From positions 1 to 64,000 of the forward strand of contig NZ_VOTZ01000003.1 in assembly GCF_024372745.1 (NCBI RefSeq): a DNA stretch of 64,000 nt, in the 5' to 3' direction. The stretch comes from Methanocalculus taiwanensis. Lineage in GTDB: Archaea > Halobacteriota > Methanomicrobia > Methanomicrobiales > Methanocorpusculaceae. The notes under the pieces were generated by a model that was not told where the DNA came from, searched no databases, and saw nothing but the letters and a program-made list of their open reading frames with translations. Of the stretch, positions 8,465 through 17,311 are shown one piece after another. How positions within the stretch are numbered: position 1 is the first letter of the stretch; every line of letters starts with the position of its first letter. A program made the position numbers and the translations under genes.

Positions 8465-8950
8465 CTAATCAAAAGCTTCGATCATCATAGAATATTCGGT
8501 CTTCTTGAGAAAATTGGCGTTTTCCTCGTGGAGATGTATCAATGTTTGAAAATCATCCCCTGTGATCTCGAACAGGTACTTTTGCATGCTTCGTTTGATA
8601 ATTTTTAAAAAGTTTTCTGAAATGGTCTCAATATCTTTATATTCAGCAAATCTTATCGGTATGGGTAGTGTAATATTTTTATTTGTATCCACTCGTATCA
8701 TTTTGTTGTCATTATAAACGGATGACGCGATGGATGATATCCCTACTATCGCCCCTCTCCACTCTTTTTTAGATGTTAAGCTGTGTGTTAGATGAGTAAA
8801 AAGTATATCTCCGTCACGGACATCTTTTAATAAATTGAAGTATCTTGTTGTAGCTGGTGCTTTCAATCCGATTTTTTCACCTGTTTGTGCGTCTTTTAAT
8901 TTATTCTCCCAAGCCCAATTACCACTCGCTACTTCTATCCAGATTCTCAT
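8465..8950 (-). CDS. EVE-domain-like protein
   Basis: A 161-residue protein resembling the EVE/PUA-like fold: it begins RIWIEVASGNWAWEN, has a GDILFTHLTH segment (about 48-57) and WRGAIVGISSI (64-74). EVE domains bind modified bases and are often fused to or encoded beside McrB-type GTPases. Here it is a free-standing first gene, 38 bp before vsr, in the order EVE, vsr, mcrB, mcrC. It may read the modified base for the restriction complex; this is inferred from context. The insertion sequence end is only 85 bp upstream, so the operon promoter must lie in that short AT-rich stretch or in the IS itself. Confidence 0.6.
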   Translation of the reverse strand: MRIWIEVASGNWAWENKLKDAQTGEKIGLKAPATTRYFNLLKDVRDGDILFTHLTHSLTSKKEWRGAIVGISSIASSVYNDNKMIRVDTNKNITLPIPIRFAEYKDIETISENFLKIIKRSMQKYLFEITGDDFQTLIHLHEENANFLKKTEYSMMIEAFD

Positions 8951-9035
8951 ACTATTAGTCCTCGATGTATATCTGTTTAAATCTCATCTTTAACAAATAT
9001 ATTCCACTAATAATTAAATTACTTTGCATTGTCAA

Positions 9036-11235
9036 TATATTTCACAATCCGCACCTCTTGAAGCAAAAAAGCTGAATTAGCACCATTTAAGAGAAAATTG
9101 AACCGATAGCTCCGACATTAGATCCCCTATTCCCCCCTCTTCTTGTAAGAGATATATCGCTCCCACAATCCAGGTCACTCTTCCCTCCTCTCAATCCTGC
9201 AGAATATCGATGCTGCTCGCTGCCAAGGTTCACCAAATTTCCAGATAGCGATCAGGAGGTGTCAGGAAGCACTACGCCGATTTGCACTTCGCCGATCCAA
9301 ACTGATCCCCTACCACCGATCCCATACCAATAAGATAGAGCAGGATCGCCAGGCGATACTTGTTCCGTTCATTAATACCCGTGATCTGGCGGTTTCCCTC
9401 TTCGGTGAGAATATTGAATGAGCCAAGTGACTGTATCAGAAACGCCGCTGTTGGAGATTTCAGGGGTTTATTATCGATATAGATTCTGGGCGGCTCCGGC
9501 AGTTTCCTGATGTTCATCCGTGCAACCATCTGTAGAATTCCCATCACAAGATACGAGACATACAGTATCATCATCATGGCATCGATCCGTTTTGGATTAT
9601 TCAGATAGATCCGGTCTGCCATGATTGACCATTTCATTGTTCGGAAAATGTTCTCGACAATATGCTGCTGTTTGTAATGGCGGAGCACGGACCTGTCATC
9701 CATCTCCGATTCGAAATGATTTGTCAGGAGAGCGAATGTCTCCTTCTTCTCTCTGAACTTTCTCACCCGGTCCTCGTGCAGACTGATCTCCTTCACCCGG
9801 ACATGGTAGACCGTCCACTCTTCAAGAGGTTTCGTCTCCTCTCCCCTCCGTCCCCGTGGCCATCGTTGTTTTTTCTCGGATTCGATCTCGATCACCGGTT
9901 GGACAAGCAGTTTCCTGGACTGTTCGTGCAGCTCTTCAATTGCCCTCAATGCATCAGGTTCACAGGCAAATGGAGTTTTGAACTTCTTCTCCTTGATCAA
10001 TTCCTCCAACGTAGTTGTATCAGTCTTTATCTGGCTCTGCACCCTCTCATCTGCTGCCGATGTTTCATAGACGACAAGTGTATAGGGTAATCCATAGAGA
10101 TCAACCTCAAATCTCTGTGAACGGTAGGTTGCCCGTTTATCGTGCGCCTCCTCCTCGGTACAACATTGACCAAGGTCTGTCCACTGATTCCGTTCACGGG
10201 CAATCGATCTGTATCGTTCAGCAAGTTTCCCTGCGAAATTCGCTGGAATATGTGATATAAACCGCACTTCAGATCCTTGCCGGTTTAAAACCTCCAGATT
10301 GGGACGGTTGATGAGTTTTGAATCTGCAATGTAGGTATGGTCTTTGAACTCTTCCCCGAAAATCTCCTGAAGAACGGTGAGCGCTTCCATATTCCAGACG
10401 GAGTCTGCATGATTTCCATTCATGGTTTTGCAATACCGGATCAGTCCATTGCCATCTGAGACGGCTCCTGTCTGAAAGATCCTGCGATCCCTTCGGCCGG
10501 TTTTGTTGAGGCCAAAACAGATTGTTGGACCATGAACATCTGGTGTTTCCTCAAGATCATACTCGCCACAGACCTCATGTGATGTGACATCGCTGTGGAG
10601 GATGAGTGATTGTGGGATATCATAGATGGCATAGGCCCGGAGAGAGAGCTGTTGAAAGAAGTTTGAGGGACAGGCATCTGCGAACTTGTCAAGGAACCTT
10701 CCGAGACAATCGTCAGTAAACGATGTGGCAGGTATGGCTGAACCAAAGATCAGTTCTGTGTCGATATCTTCGAGCTGCTGGCTCACATGGACTAGTGCAA
10801 CCCGCTGGTGGGTGGAGATAAAAGGCAGCAGAACCAGGGCGAGTGCTCTGTTTCCCGGGCTGATCGAACACTGATTTTGATCCCAGGATACCGTTTTGTT
10901 TACCAGGTCAACAAACCCGACTTGGTCGAGGATTGACCGAACAACCAAGGCAATGAGTGGGGTTATCTGTGTTGGAGAGGGTGATTCCGGTATACGATCC
11001 ACCAGATTCCTGATTTCTTTGATCGGATCGGTTACACTCATTTTGGTTTTCGGATAGAGGCGATCCATTTTGGTCTGGCCATTCTTCTCCCTCTGTTTCG
11101 GCATGATGGATATAGAATGAGGATGAATTTATAGTTAATCATTATGTTGGATAATAGTTGTACTAGTTGGTACATTGTTAAATGAAAATATAATTAAATG
11201 TGAATTGTGAATGGGGTGCGGATTCTGAAATATAT
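9036..11235 (-). mobile_element. Complete IS1634-like insertion sequence with terminal inverted repeats
   Basis: The element encloses the transposase at 9272-11104. Its left end reads tttcacaatccgcacctc (9040-9057), and the right end, read on the other strand, is tttcagaatccgcacccc (11231-11214), matching at 16 of 18 bases. The AT-rich tatat sequence outside each end makes the exact boundary and target duplication ambiguous by a few bases. Length is about 2.2 kb. It sits in AT-rich intergenic DNA upstream of the EVE gene and breaks no recognisable gene. A match to its terminal repeat also occurs at 2453-2466. Confidence 0.82.
9272..11104 (-). CDS. IS1634-like transposase (DDE)
   Basis: A 610-residue DDE transposase. 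A DUF4277-like N-terminal region lies near residues 30-150, followed by the RNase H-like core. Likely acidic residues are Asp in LILHSDVTS (about 170), Asp in HTYIADSKL, and Glu in the late helix HIVENIFRTMKW near residue 500. The long Lys/Arg-rich insertion (about 390-430) is usual for this group. The frame is open and full length, so the element may be active. The C-terminus ends QFGSAKCKSA, and a sequence encoding QFGSA recurs in the relic at 2420-2440. Confidence 0.85.
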   Translation of the reverse strand: MPKQREKNGQTKMDRLYPKTKMSVTDPIKEIRNLVDRIPESPSPTQITPLIALVVRSILDQVGFVDLVNKTVSWDQNQCSISPGNRALALVLLPFISTHQRVALVHVSQQLEDIDTELIFGSAIPATSFTDDCLGRFLDKFADACPSNFFQQLSLRAYAIYDIPQSLILHSDVTSHEVCGEYDLEETPDVHGPTICFGLNKTGRRDRRIFQTGAVSDGNGLIRYCKTMNGNHADSVWNMEALTVLQEIFGEEFKDHTYIADSKLINRPNLEVLNRQGSEVRFISHIPANFAGKLAERYRSIARERNQWTDLGQCCTEEEAHDKRATYRSQRFEVDLYGLPYTLVVYETSAADERVQSQIKTDTTTLEELIKEKKFKTPFACEPDALRAIEELHEQSRKLLVQPVIEIESEKKQRWPRGRRGEETKPLEEWTVYHVRVKEISLHEDRVRKFREKKETFALLTNHFESEMDDRSVLRHYKQQHIVENIFRTMKWSIMADRIYLNNPKRIDAMMMILYVSYLVMGILQMVARMNIRKLPEPPRIYIDNKPLKSPTAAFLIQSLGSFNILTEEGNRQITGINERNKYRLAILLYLIGMGSVVGDQFGSAKCKSA

Positions 11236-11601
11236 AAAAAAAGATGTCATTATGTCCCAAGCTGACTCATCTTATTGAGGCGTTATTGTGTATAAAAACT
11301 ATATTATTAATAAAATGCCTCTTAATTTTATTTTTATATTGGTATCTATATGGGTTTTAAATAATTCAAGCATTCACACATTTATCTACCTTAGCGGTTT
11401 CCTCTCTCTACAGGAAATGGTAGGGTGCACCGTTGGGGAAATATAATCGTTTTCAGTCAATCAAAAACTTCCGATGTAAAAAAATAATCCGAAATCCTTT
11501 GTTATTGGTTAGATTAATCGAAGAAATTAATTAGGTGATGCTAATCAGAGATCATATGAAATAATTTATTACTGTTTCAGACAATAAAGCAATATTACCT
11601 T
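11236..11601. other. AT-rich gap before the Panacea-linked membrane gene
   Basis: About 365 bases with no gene I can support. It must contain the promoter for the gene pair at 11602-13123. Several AT-rich stretches could serve as TATA boxes (for example aataatttatta at 11559-11570), but none stands out. Confidence 0.35.
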
Positions 11602-12624
11602 ATGGGATATATAAACAACTCCTTACTCCCTATTGATAAAATCATATACTTTTATCTTGGGGGCATCAGTCTATTGGTATTCTCGATAATCAATTCTCTT
11701 TGGCCGGATCTTATCAATTATTGGTATTGGAAAATTATTATCGTATCTTTTTGTTTAATGCCAATAATCATCCTTATTTTTAAGATACAGACAACGAGGC
11801 AGTATTTAATTGATTATATCGATGAGATACAATTAGGCTTGATAGTCTCACTAGCGGTTATGGGTATATATAGTGACCTTTTTATTGGTGAGCTTGGCAT
11901 CTATCTTTTCCTTTTTATATTAGGTGGCACTGTATTTGTCATAGCTTACAGCGGACTCTCTAAAAAACGCTATTCAGAGTTACAACGGCTTTCAAACCAG
12001 CAAGAAGAGAAAATTAAACAATTAGAATTTCAGTTGAATGATGATATTCTCCATAAGAGAGAAGAAGTAAAACATTACATAATAAATCTGGCAGAAAACC
12101 GATTAGAATTCTGTTATCAAGAGAAATATGAAGACAGAATCACTCTATACTTACATTTAGATGAACTCAATGCCTTCATGCTATTCTATAGATTTTCAAA
12201 GAATCCCGAATTGCAAAAGACAGGTCGTCGTACTTATCCAGATTCAATCGGCGTCATACAAGAGGCATGGCAACATGGTAAGGCATCAAGATCTTACAAC
12301 CACCGTTATGACGAGGATCCCGAAGGATATATTAAAGAGCTATATGAGAAAGACGGTCTCGAAAGAGAATTGGTCATTAACCTTACTATGCACCCACAAC
12401 AAGTGATTGCATGTAGGCTCGACAAAGGACAAGATCTATTCTACGGATTACTTGTCATTGAATCTAATAAAAAGGGGCGTTTTAATGATGATGAGGTGTA
12501 CCGGATAATTAATACCTGTGGACATTCAAAAGGTGAAGTGTATAGTAAAGTTGGAGAACTTAAAACACTTTATAGAGACCTGATGGAGTCCTCTGAAGAA
12601 ATGGGGTTGGATTATGAGAATTAA
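11602..12624 (+). CDS. Four-TM membrane protein with coiled coil and GAF-like domain
   Basis: A 340-residue protein not recognised as a named family. Four hydrophobic segments are visible (about 13-32, 41-61, 77-95, 97-118), followed by a charged heptad-like coiled coil (about 120-160). The C-terminal domain (about 165-325) has a GAF-like look, ending in a FYGLLVIESNKKGRFNDDEV stretch, which resembles the last strand and helix of GAF domains. Its stop overlaps the next gene, a Panacea-domain protein, by 11 bases, so the two are translationally coupled. Panacea proteins neutralise many kinds of toxin, some of them membrane-acting, so this may be a membrane toxin or abortive-infection effector. 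That function is inference. Confidence 0.6.
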   Translation: MGYINNSLLPIDKIIYFYLGGISLLVFSIINSLWPDLINYWYWKIIIVSFCLMPIIILIFKIQTTRQYLIDYIDEIQLGLIVSLAVMGIYSDLFIGELGIYLFLFILGGTVFVIAYSGLSKKRYSELQRLSNQQEEKIKQLEFQLNDDILHKREEVKHYIINLAENRLEFCYQEKYEDRITLYLHLDELNAFMLFYRFSKNPELQKTGRRTYPDSIGVIQEAWQHGKASRSYNHRYDEDPEGYIKELYEKDGLERELVINLTMHPQQVIACRLDKGQDLFYGLLVIESNKKGRFNDDEVYRIINTCGHSKGEVYSKVGELKTLYRDLMESSEEMGLDYEN

Positions 12625-13123
12625 AGCAAGTTTAAAAGATGTCATTGCATATATTCTCAAGAAATATCCCGACTGTAACGATCTCTCCGATGCAAGACTA
12701 ACGAAGATGATATATCTTGCAGATTGGAAAAAAGCTGTTAAAAGTGGCGATACTGTTACTGATATTAAATGGTACTTTGATAATTATGGGCCATATGTTG
12801 ATGATATAATTGAAACTGCCAATGAAAATCCGTCCCTTTTTACTGTTAGGAACACACAAAATGCTTTTGGTGGAAAGAAAAAGGAAATCAAACTAAACAA
12901 TCTAAGATATATAGCTAATATTCCAGATGAAGATGCTGGAATAATTGATTTCGTTATTGAAAAGACGAAAGATAAGACCTTTTCGGAGTTTAAGAAACTT
13001 ATCTATAATACATATCCAATTGTGTTTTCTAACCAGTACGAATACTTAGATCTAATTAAGCTTGCAGAAGATTATCACAGATTTTTAAAAGGGGTAAAAG
13101 AAGCAAAAAATAAAATTAATTGA
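12614..13123 (+). CDS. Panacea (DUF4065) domain protein, putative antitoxin
   Basis: A 169-residue Panacea/SocA-like protein. The hallmark N-terminal pattern is present: LTKMIYLADW (29-38), a Trp in a DIKWYFDNYGPYV segment (50-62), then the hydrophobic helix after the YGP motif. Members act as proteolysis-linked adaptors or as antitoxins for very different toxins. The ATG lies inside the end of the four-TM gene, an 11-base overlap, so the pair is likely a toxin-antitoxin or defence unit with the effector encoded first. The genes are AT-rich and border the IS element, consistent with horizontal transfer. Confidence 0.8.
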   Translation: MRIKASLKDVIAYILKKYPDCNDLSDARLTKMIYLADWKKAVKSGDTVTDIKWYFDNYGPYVDDIIETANENPSLFTVRNTQNAFGGKKKEIKLNNLRYIANIPDEDAGIIDFVIEKTKDKTFSEFKKLIYNTYPIVFSNQYEYLDLIKLAEDYHRFLKGVKEAKNKIN

Positions 13124-13298
13124 TATGTCAATTAAAAAAATGAGCAATTTCCTTTTAATTTATCAATAATTTTGAGTGGCTATTTATTATAAGCAGGTAG
13201 AAAGGGATCATTGCAGTGAACTAGTGCAATCATTTTAATGTTCAGACCCACAATGATTTTCCTCGCTAGGTTTTGTATTTTCCGCACCCTCTCCACAC

Positions 13299-13650
13299 CC
13301 TCAAAAAAATACGATAGCCGGATCACATTTTAGTTATCCGGCAGCATCGCCTCACAGGGGATGGGCGTGTCATATCATTCATACCATGCGAGGAAATCGG
13401 GATTGTCTTCCCGGAACCGAGGGCCGGAGAAATCCTTCTGTGAGGTCTATTTTCGTGTCGATGAGTGCCTGGTCCGCCTTTCCTATCGCCTCAAACGACT
13501 TGTTCATGTGGGGGTATCCTTCCGCACCGGGGAAGGACGGAGCCAGGGAAGGACGGAGCACCGGTTACGATCTGGAACTGGAGATGCTCTGGAAGTGGAG
13601 GTGCGGCACATCCGGGTTCCCGCTGTTCCCGACAAGGCCAACCGCCTGCC
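13299..13650 (-). pseudogene. Degraded duplicate of the 3' end of the M23 peptidase gene
   Basis: The stretch matches 19650-19940 closely, starting in the shared 'ccctcaaaaaaa' downstream sequence and running through the codons for the C-terminus of the M23 peptidase (GAEGYPH, GKADQALIDTK and FPDN-like end). It carries small insertions, including a doubled 'ggaaggacggagc', and frame breaks, so it cannot encode the domain. The N-terminal and catalytic parts are absent. It is a remnant of a partial duplication about 6 kb from its source and in the same orientation. Confidence 0.8.
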
Positions 13651-13725
13651 CTGCATCTTCCCGTGAGCCGCCAGCCTCGTTATGAGTTGGTGAGAATGTT
13701 GGATGCAATGGTCATCGAATCGGGC

Positions 13726-13763
13726 TAAGAATAGGAATGAAACATAAGAATAGGAATGAAACA
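13726..13763 (+). repeat. Two exact tandem copies of a 19-bp unit
   Basis: The unit taagaataggaatgaaaca occurs twice in a row (13726-13744 and 13745-13763), followed by 'taaaagga'. It ends 14 bases before the TATA box of the GNAT gene, where an archaeal TFB-recognition element or an upstream activator site would lie. It could be a regulator-binding repeat or simple slippage. Confidence 0.7.
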
Positions 13764-13777
13764 TAAAAGGAGGGTGG

Positions 13778-13785
13778 TTTATATC
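13778..13785 (+). promoter_or_regulatory. TATA box for the GNAT gene, probably leaderless transcript
   Basis: TTTATATC begins 30 bases before the ATG at 13808. With transcription starting about 25 bases from the centre of the box, the mRNA would begin at or within a few bases of the start codon. No Shine-Dalgarno sequence is seen just before the ATG, which agrees with a leaderless message. Confidence 0.5.
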
Positions 13786-13807
13786 AGAGTATCCCAGAAT
13801 ACAAATT

Positions 13808-14587
13808 ATGAGTGATATTGAAATCATCGATCTTACCCCAGACAATATCGCCGACTATGGGGTCTGCGGGTATAAGGATGTCAGGAAGCATCTGGAACTC
13901 AGAAATAAAATAAACTGGTTCAACCGGTATTACCCAAAAGGACTGCGGATAAAAGTCTTGTTTTCCGGGAGTGCCGGTTACCAGGGTATGCTTGAATATA
14001 TCCCGGGAAAATATGCCCATCGCCCTGTGGATGCAGACGGTTATATGTTCATCCATTGTATCTTCGTCGGTTTCAGGAATGAATTCAAGGGAAAGGGATA
14101 TGCTTCGACCCTGATCAATGCATGTATTGCTGATGCAAAACTGGCCGACATGGATGGTGTTGCCGTTGTAACAAGGAAAGGCCCGTTTATGGCAAATAAG
14201 GAGATTTTTGTGAAACAGGGATTTATCGTTACGGACACGGCAGCTCCCGACTTCGAAATGCTTGGCTTAAAATTCCATTTGAATGCACCCGATCCCAAGT
14301 TCAAGCAAAATCTGGCAAAGAACGTTGAAAAATATCCATACGGTTTAACAGTCCTGCGCTCGGCCCAGTGCCCATATACCGAGAAGAACGTTGCTACCAT
14401 TATGGAGACTGCAAAGAACAAGTATGGTCTGAACGCCCGGCTGGTTGATCTAAAAGAAGCGGCCGATGTTCAGGAATCTCCCTGTGCATTCGGGACGTTC
14501 TGCATTGTATACAATGGCGAGGTCATCAGCCATCATCCGATCAGCAACAAGAGATTTGAGAACATCATGAACAAGATGAAAAAATAA
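13808..14587 (+). CDS. GNAT acetyltransferase with C-terminal YoaP-like domain
   Basis: A 259-residue protein. The first 150 residues form a GNAT N-acetyltransferase domain, with the acetyl-CoA loop in FKGKGYASTLINACI (about 93-107). The C-terminal part (about 175-255) resembles the YoaP domain, starting LRSAQCPYTEKN, a thioredoxin-like fold with an exposed Cys. This two-domain pairing is a known family of unknown substrate. It has its own promoter and stands alone between a pseudogene and a gene-poor stretch. Confidence 0.78.
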   Translation: MSDIEIIDLTPDNIADYGVCGYKDVRKHLELRNKINWFNRYYPKGLRIKVLFSGSAGYQGMLEYIPGKYAHRPVDADGYMFIHCIFVGFRNEFKGKGYASTLINACIADAKLADMDGVAVVTRKGPFMANKEIFVKQGFIVTDTAAPDFEMLGLKFHLNAPDPKFKQNLAKNVEKYPYGLTVLRSAQCPYTEKNVATIMETAKNKYGLNARLVDLKEAADVQESPCAFGTFCIVYNGEVISHHPISNKRFENIMNKMKK

Positions 14588-14962
14588 GATGAATGCCAGG
14601 CTCATGTCAGTCCGGCCTGCCATGACGATCCAAAGCGGAACCGCAAACCCCCGGCCAGAATTGCCTGAGATCCTTGACCTGATCCCTCACAGGACCAAAT
14701 ACCAACCATTTCCTATCCCTCCTTCTATGAACCTCTCAGGTCGCTCGCTACGTATGCTCTCATCAGGATCTCGCTCCGGCAGGTGAAATGAAGGACAAGC
14801 GAGATCACGCTCCGGTACCGGGCAGCTGATGTGAGGATCTGCGGGGAAGAGGGAGGGGCGGTAAAAACGCATCATACTTGTGATTTTCGGGGGAGAATAT
14901 GAGGTACAGAAACATTGCCGCCGAGACAACGGTTTGTTTATTATTCCTCGGGCGGTATGGAT
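14588..14962. other. Gap with no recognisable gene
   Basis: About 375 bases between the GNAT gene and the remnant of the DUF3795 gene. The short frames in it have no recognisable domain or start signal. GC content is higher than in the defence island. Confidence 0.4.
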
Positions 14963-15153
14963 TTACGCTTTTTCCTCACACTCGCTACATGCCTTGTCAT
15001 GCAGAGATATGATCCCGCCGCATAGTGGACACCGGTACTTTGTATTGTGTACTTTCATCAGGTGTCCTATTCCCTGCGCTTTGGCGATTATGCTATTGTC
15101 TATGAGGCTTTCCCCATATCGTTTGTTATAGCTTTTTTCAAGATTTGTTATTA

Positions 15154-16894
15154 CCTGAACTCCCGCTGTTTATAGGCACTGGATCACAATAGGATCTCAC
15201 ATAACCATCTATTTCATCAATTTATCCTCGATCTGGGCTTTTAATCGAAAGTAATTTATACTATCATGTGCCTATATTGTGTGGGCACGCCATGGAGCCT
15301 ATTCGAAGGATCAAAAAATCTGGCGGAAGAGAATACTGGTACGAAGAAACACCATACTACGACCCGGTATCAAAGCAGACTCGATACAAGAACTCCAAAT
15401 ATCTGGGTCGGAATATCGATGGAAAACCCGTTCGTATGCGGGATGCACCACAAGAAGTCAAAGATAAGCTCAAGAAAAATACCCAACCCATAACGATCCG
15501 ATCTGCCTATGATCACGGCTCAATCATGCTCCTTACGCAGATCATGCATGACCTGAAACTGGATCAGTACCTTCATGAGATCCTCAACGACTCCGATGCG
15601 GCAATGGTGACTGCACTTGCAATGAACCGTATTGTCCGACCAATGGCAATGAAAGATGTCGGGACATGGTATGTCGGAACCACCCTTGCCCTTGATTCAC
15701 CACAGAGGTCTATTACCGGCCAGAGGATCAGTGAACTGCTTGCTCGAATCGGAACCAGTACTGTTCCGCAGCAACTGATGGCAAGACTCCTGGAAGAGAA
15801 CAGGACGAAACGAACACTGATCTATGATATAACCAGTCTCTCCAGCCATTCTTCCCTGATGAACCTCCTTGAATACGGTTATAACAGGGATGGCGTGTCA
15901 CTTCCCCAGATTAATCTCTCACTCATCATGGACAAGGAACTTGGTATCCCGGTGATGTACGATCTCTATCCCGGGAGTATTACTGATGTCACAACGCTCA
16001 CTGGAACCCTGAAGAAAATTGCCGCATATGGCGTGAAAGAGTATACCGCCATTATGGATCGTGGATTCTTCAGCCAGCATAACCTTCTGGAGATGCTGGA
16101 ACAACAGATTTCATTCATTATCGCTGCAACGATCCAGCTGAAGGAAGTGAAACTCCTTCTCACCGAAGCTCAGCGGGATATCACCAATGTTGAATACCTG
16201 CAGAAGTTCAAAGACAGGACGCTCTACGCAAAGCCAGTGACACTCCCGCTTGAGTCCTCTCAATTGAAAGGGTATCTCTTCTATGATCCAAAACGGGAAC
16301 TCGAGGAGAAAGAATCACTCACCAGCCGCCTGATTGATATCAGAGATAAACTGGCCACTGTCAGGCTGAAGAAGGAAAAACCTGCATATATCAGGTTTTA
16401 TGAGATAGCTGGCAAGCTTAAGAATTTTTTCGATTGGGATGTGGTTGATGATCGGATTGAGGCAACCATTCGGCAGAATGCTGTTGCACAACGGATGAAC
16501 AGAATGGGGAAGTTCATGGTTTTTTATTCAGGAGATGTTGACTGGTTGACTGCTCTGTCCCTGTACAGGGAACGTGATGAGATCGAGAAGGAGATAGAGA
16601 TGATGAAGTCGGATTTGGATGTTCTCCCACTGAATACACATAAGGACAGTACCACAAGCGGTTTCATCTTTGTTGTGTTTGTGGCGTTAATTATCCGCAC
16701 CAGATTGCTGGGAATGATGAAGGATGCAGGGTTGCTGAAGCACTATTCTGTCAAGAGCCTCTTGCTGGAGCTCAATATGCTCAAAAAAATCACTCTTGCA
16801 GATGGGCAGGTGATGACAACTGAGATGACAAAGAAACAGCGGCTCATTCTTGAGGCACTTGGGATCATGTGACTATGTTTTCCGGGAGTTCAGG
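15154..16894 (+). mobile_element. IS4/IS1634-like insertion sequence, 1741 bp, with TIRs and 6-bp target duplication
   Basis: The left end CCTGAACTCCCG (15154-15165) and the right end CGGGAGTTCAGG (16883-16894) are perfect 12-bp inverted repeats. The direct repeat TTATTA flanks it at 15148-15153 and 16895-16900. The interior contains one intact transposase. The target is a DUF3795 gene, whose frame is restored when the element is removed. Confidence 0.93.
15268..16872 (+). CDS. IS4/IS1634-superfamily transposase (DDE)
   Basis: A 534-residue transposase that cuts and joins the ends of the surrounding element. The first catalytic Asp is in LIYDITSLSSHS (about 185), the second in AIMDRGFFSQ (about 260), and the Glu in the late YRERDEIEKEIEMMK helix (about 433-447) of the Y-(2)-R-(3)-E type. 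The frame is intact and ends 22 bp before the right terminal repeat. A second in-frame Met (MEPIRRIKK) eight codons downstream may be the real start. It differs from the transposase at 9272, so the two elements are of separate origin. Confidence 0.9.
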   Translation: MPILCGHAMEPIRRIKKSGGREYWYEETPYYDPVSKQTRYKNSKYLGRNIDGKPVRMRDAPQEVKDKLKKNTQPITIRSAYDHGSIMLLTQIMHDLKLDQYLHEILNDSDAAMVTALAMNRIVRPMAMKDVGTWYVGTTLALDSPQRSITGQRISELLARIGTSTVPQQLMARLLEENRTKRTLIYDITSLSSHSSLMNLLEYGYNRDGVSLPQINLSLIMDKELGIPVMYDLYPGSITDVTTLTGTLKKIAAYGVKEYTAIMDRGFFSQHNLLEMLEQQISFIIAATIQLKEVKLLLTEAQRDITNVEYLQKFKDRTLYAKPVTLPLESSQLKGYLFYDPKRELEEKESLTSRLIDIRDKLATVRLKKEKPAYIRFYEIAGKLKNFFDWDVVDDRIEATIRQNAVAQRMNRMGKFMVFYSGDVDWLTALSLYRERDEIEKEIEMMKSDLDVLPLNTHKDSTTSGFIFVVFVALIIRTRLLGMMKDAGLLKHYSVKSLLLELNMLKKITLADGQVMTTEMTKKQRLILEALGIM

Positions 16895-17311
16895 TTATTA
16901 GCCTGCATGGAAAGCCAGTACATTCAAAACAATGCCTTATCTCTTTCTCTGTGGCACAGTTTTTGATTTTACAATCACGACAATGCTTTGGCTTATCTGC
17001 TATATCTCCTATATCTGCCATATCTACCATCTCTGTAAAACAACCGGGACAAGGGAATTTTGTTTTTTTCGGTTGACAGTGTTTATAGCAAACCATGCAA
17101 TTCATACCGCACGGTGCAAACATGTGGGTGTCAATTTCCAAAGGCATTCTCATCAAACCTGCCTCCTTCGGAAGTATAATGCTCTGAACAAGATGCCAGA
17201 AGTATGCGACCTTTCATTCAGCTTTTTCATTTGCATATTAATGAATAAACATTCTTAAGAAGAGAGGGTAACAGCAGAATAAGTGCATGAGCTCAATTTC
17301 TCTGTGGTAGG

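Larger units (their letters stand above)
14963..17156 (-). pseudogene. DUF3795-family gene split by an insertion sequence
   Basis: The N-terminal part (17156 to 16895) encodes a Cys-rich DUF3795-like protein: MFAPCGMNCMVCYKHC, then CPGCF, CRDCKIKNC and CFECTGFPCRLIT. The C-terminal part (15153 to 14963) encodes NLEKSYNKRYGES and ends with a zinc ribbon (CPLCGG, then CSECEEKA). Removing the insertion sequence (15154-16894) and one copy of the 6-bp duplication joins the two halves exactly in frame (PCRLIT then NLEKSYN), giving about 148 residues with the normal family layout. The gene is thus inactivated by one clean, probably recent insertion. The family's function is unknown; its cysteines suggest metal binding. 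Confidence 0.88.

Noticed and set aside
13361-13685. Overlapping plus-strand frames of 87-101 residues
   Set aside because: They are antisense to the degraded peptidase copy; the homology is on the minus strand.
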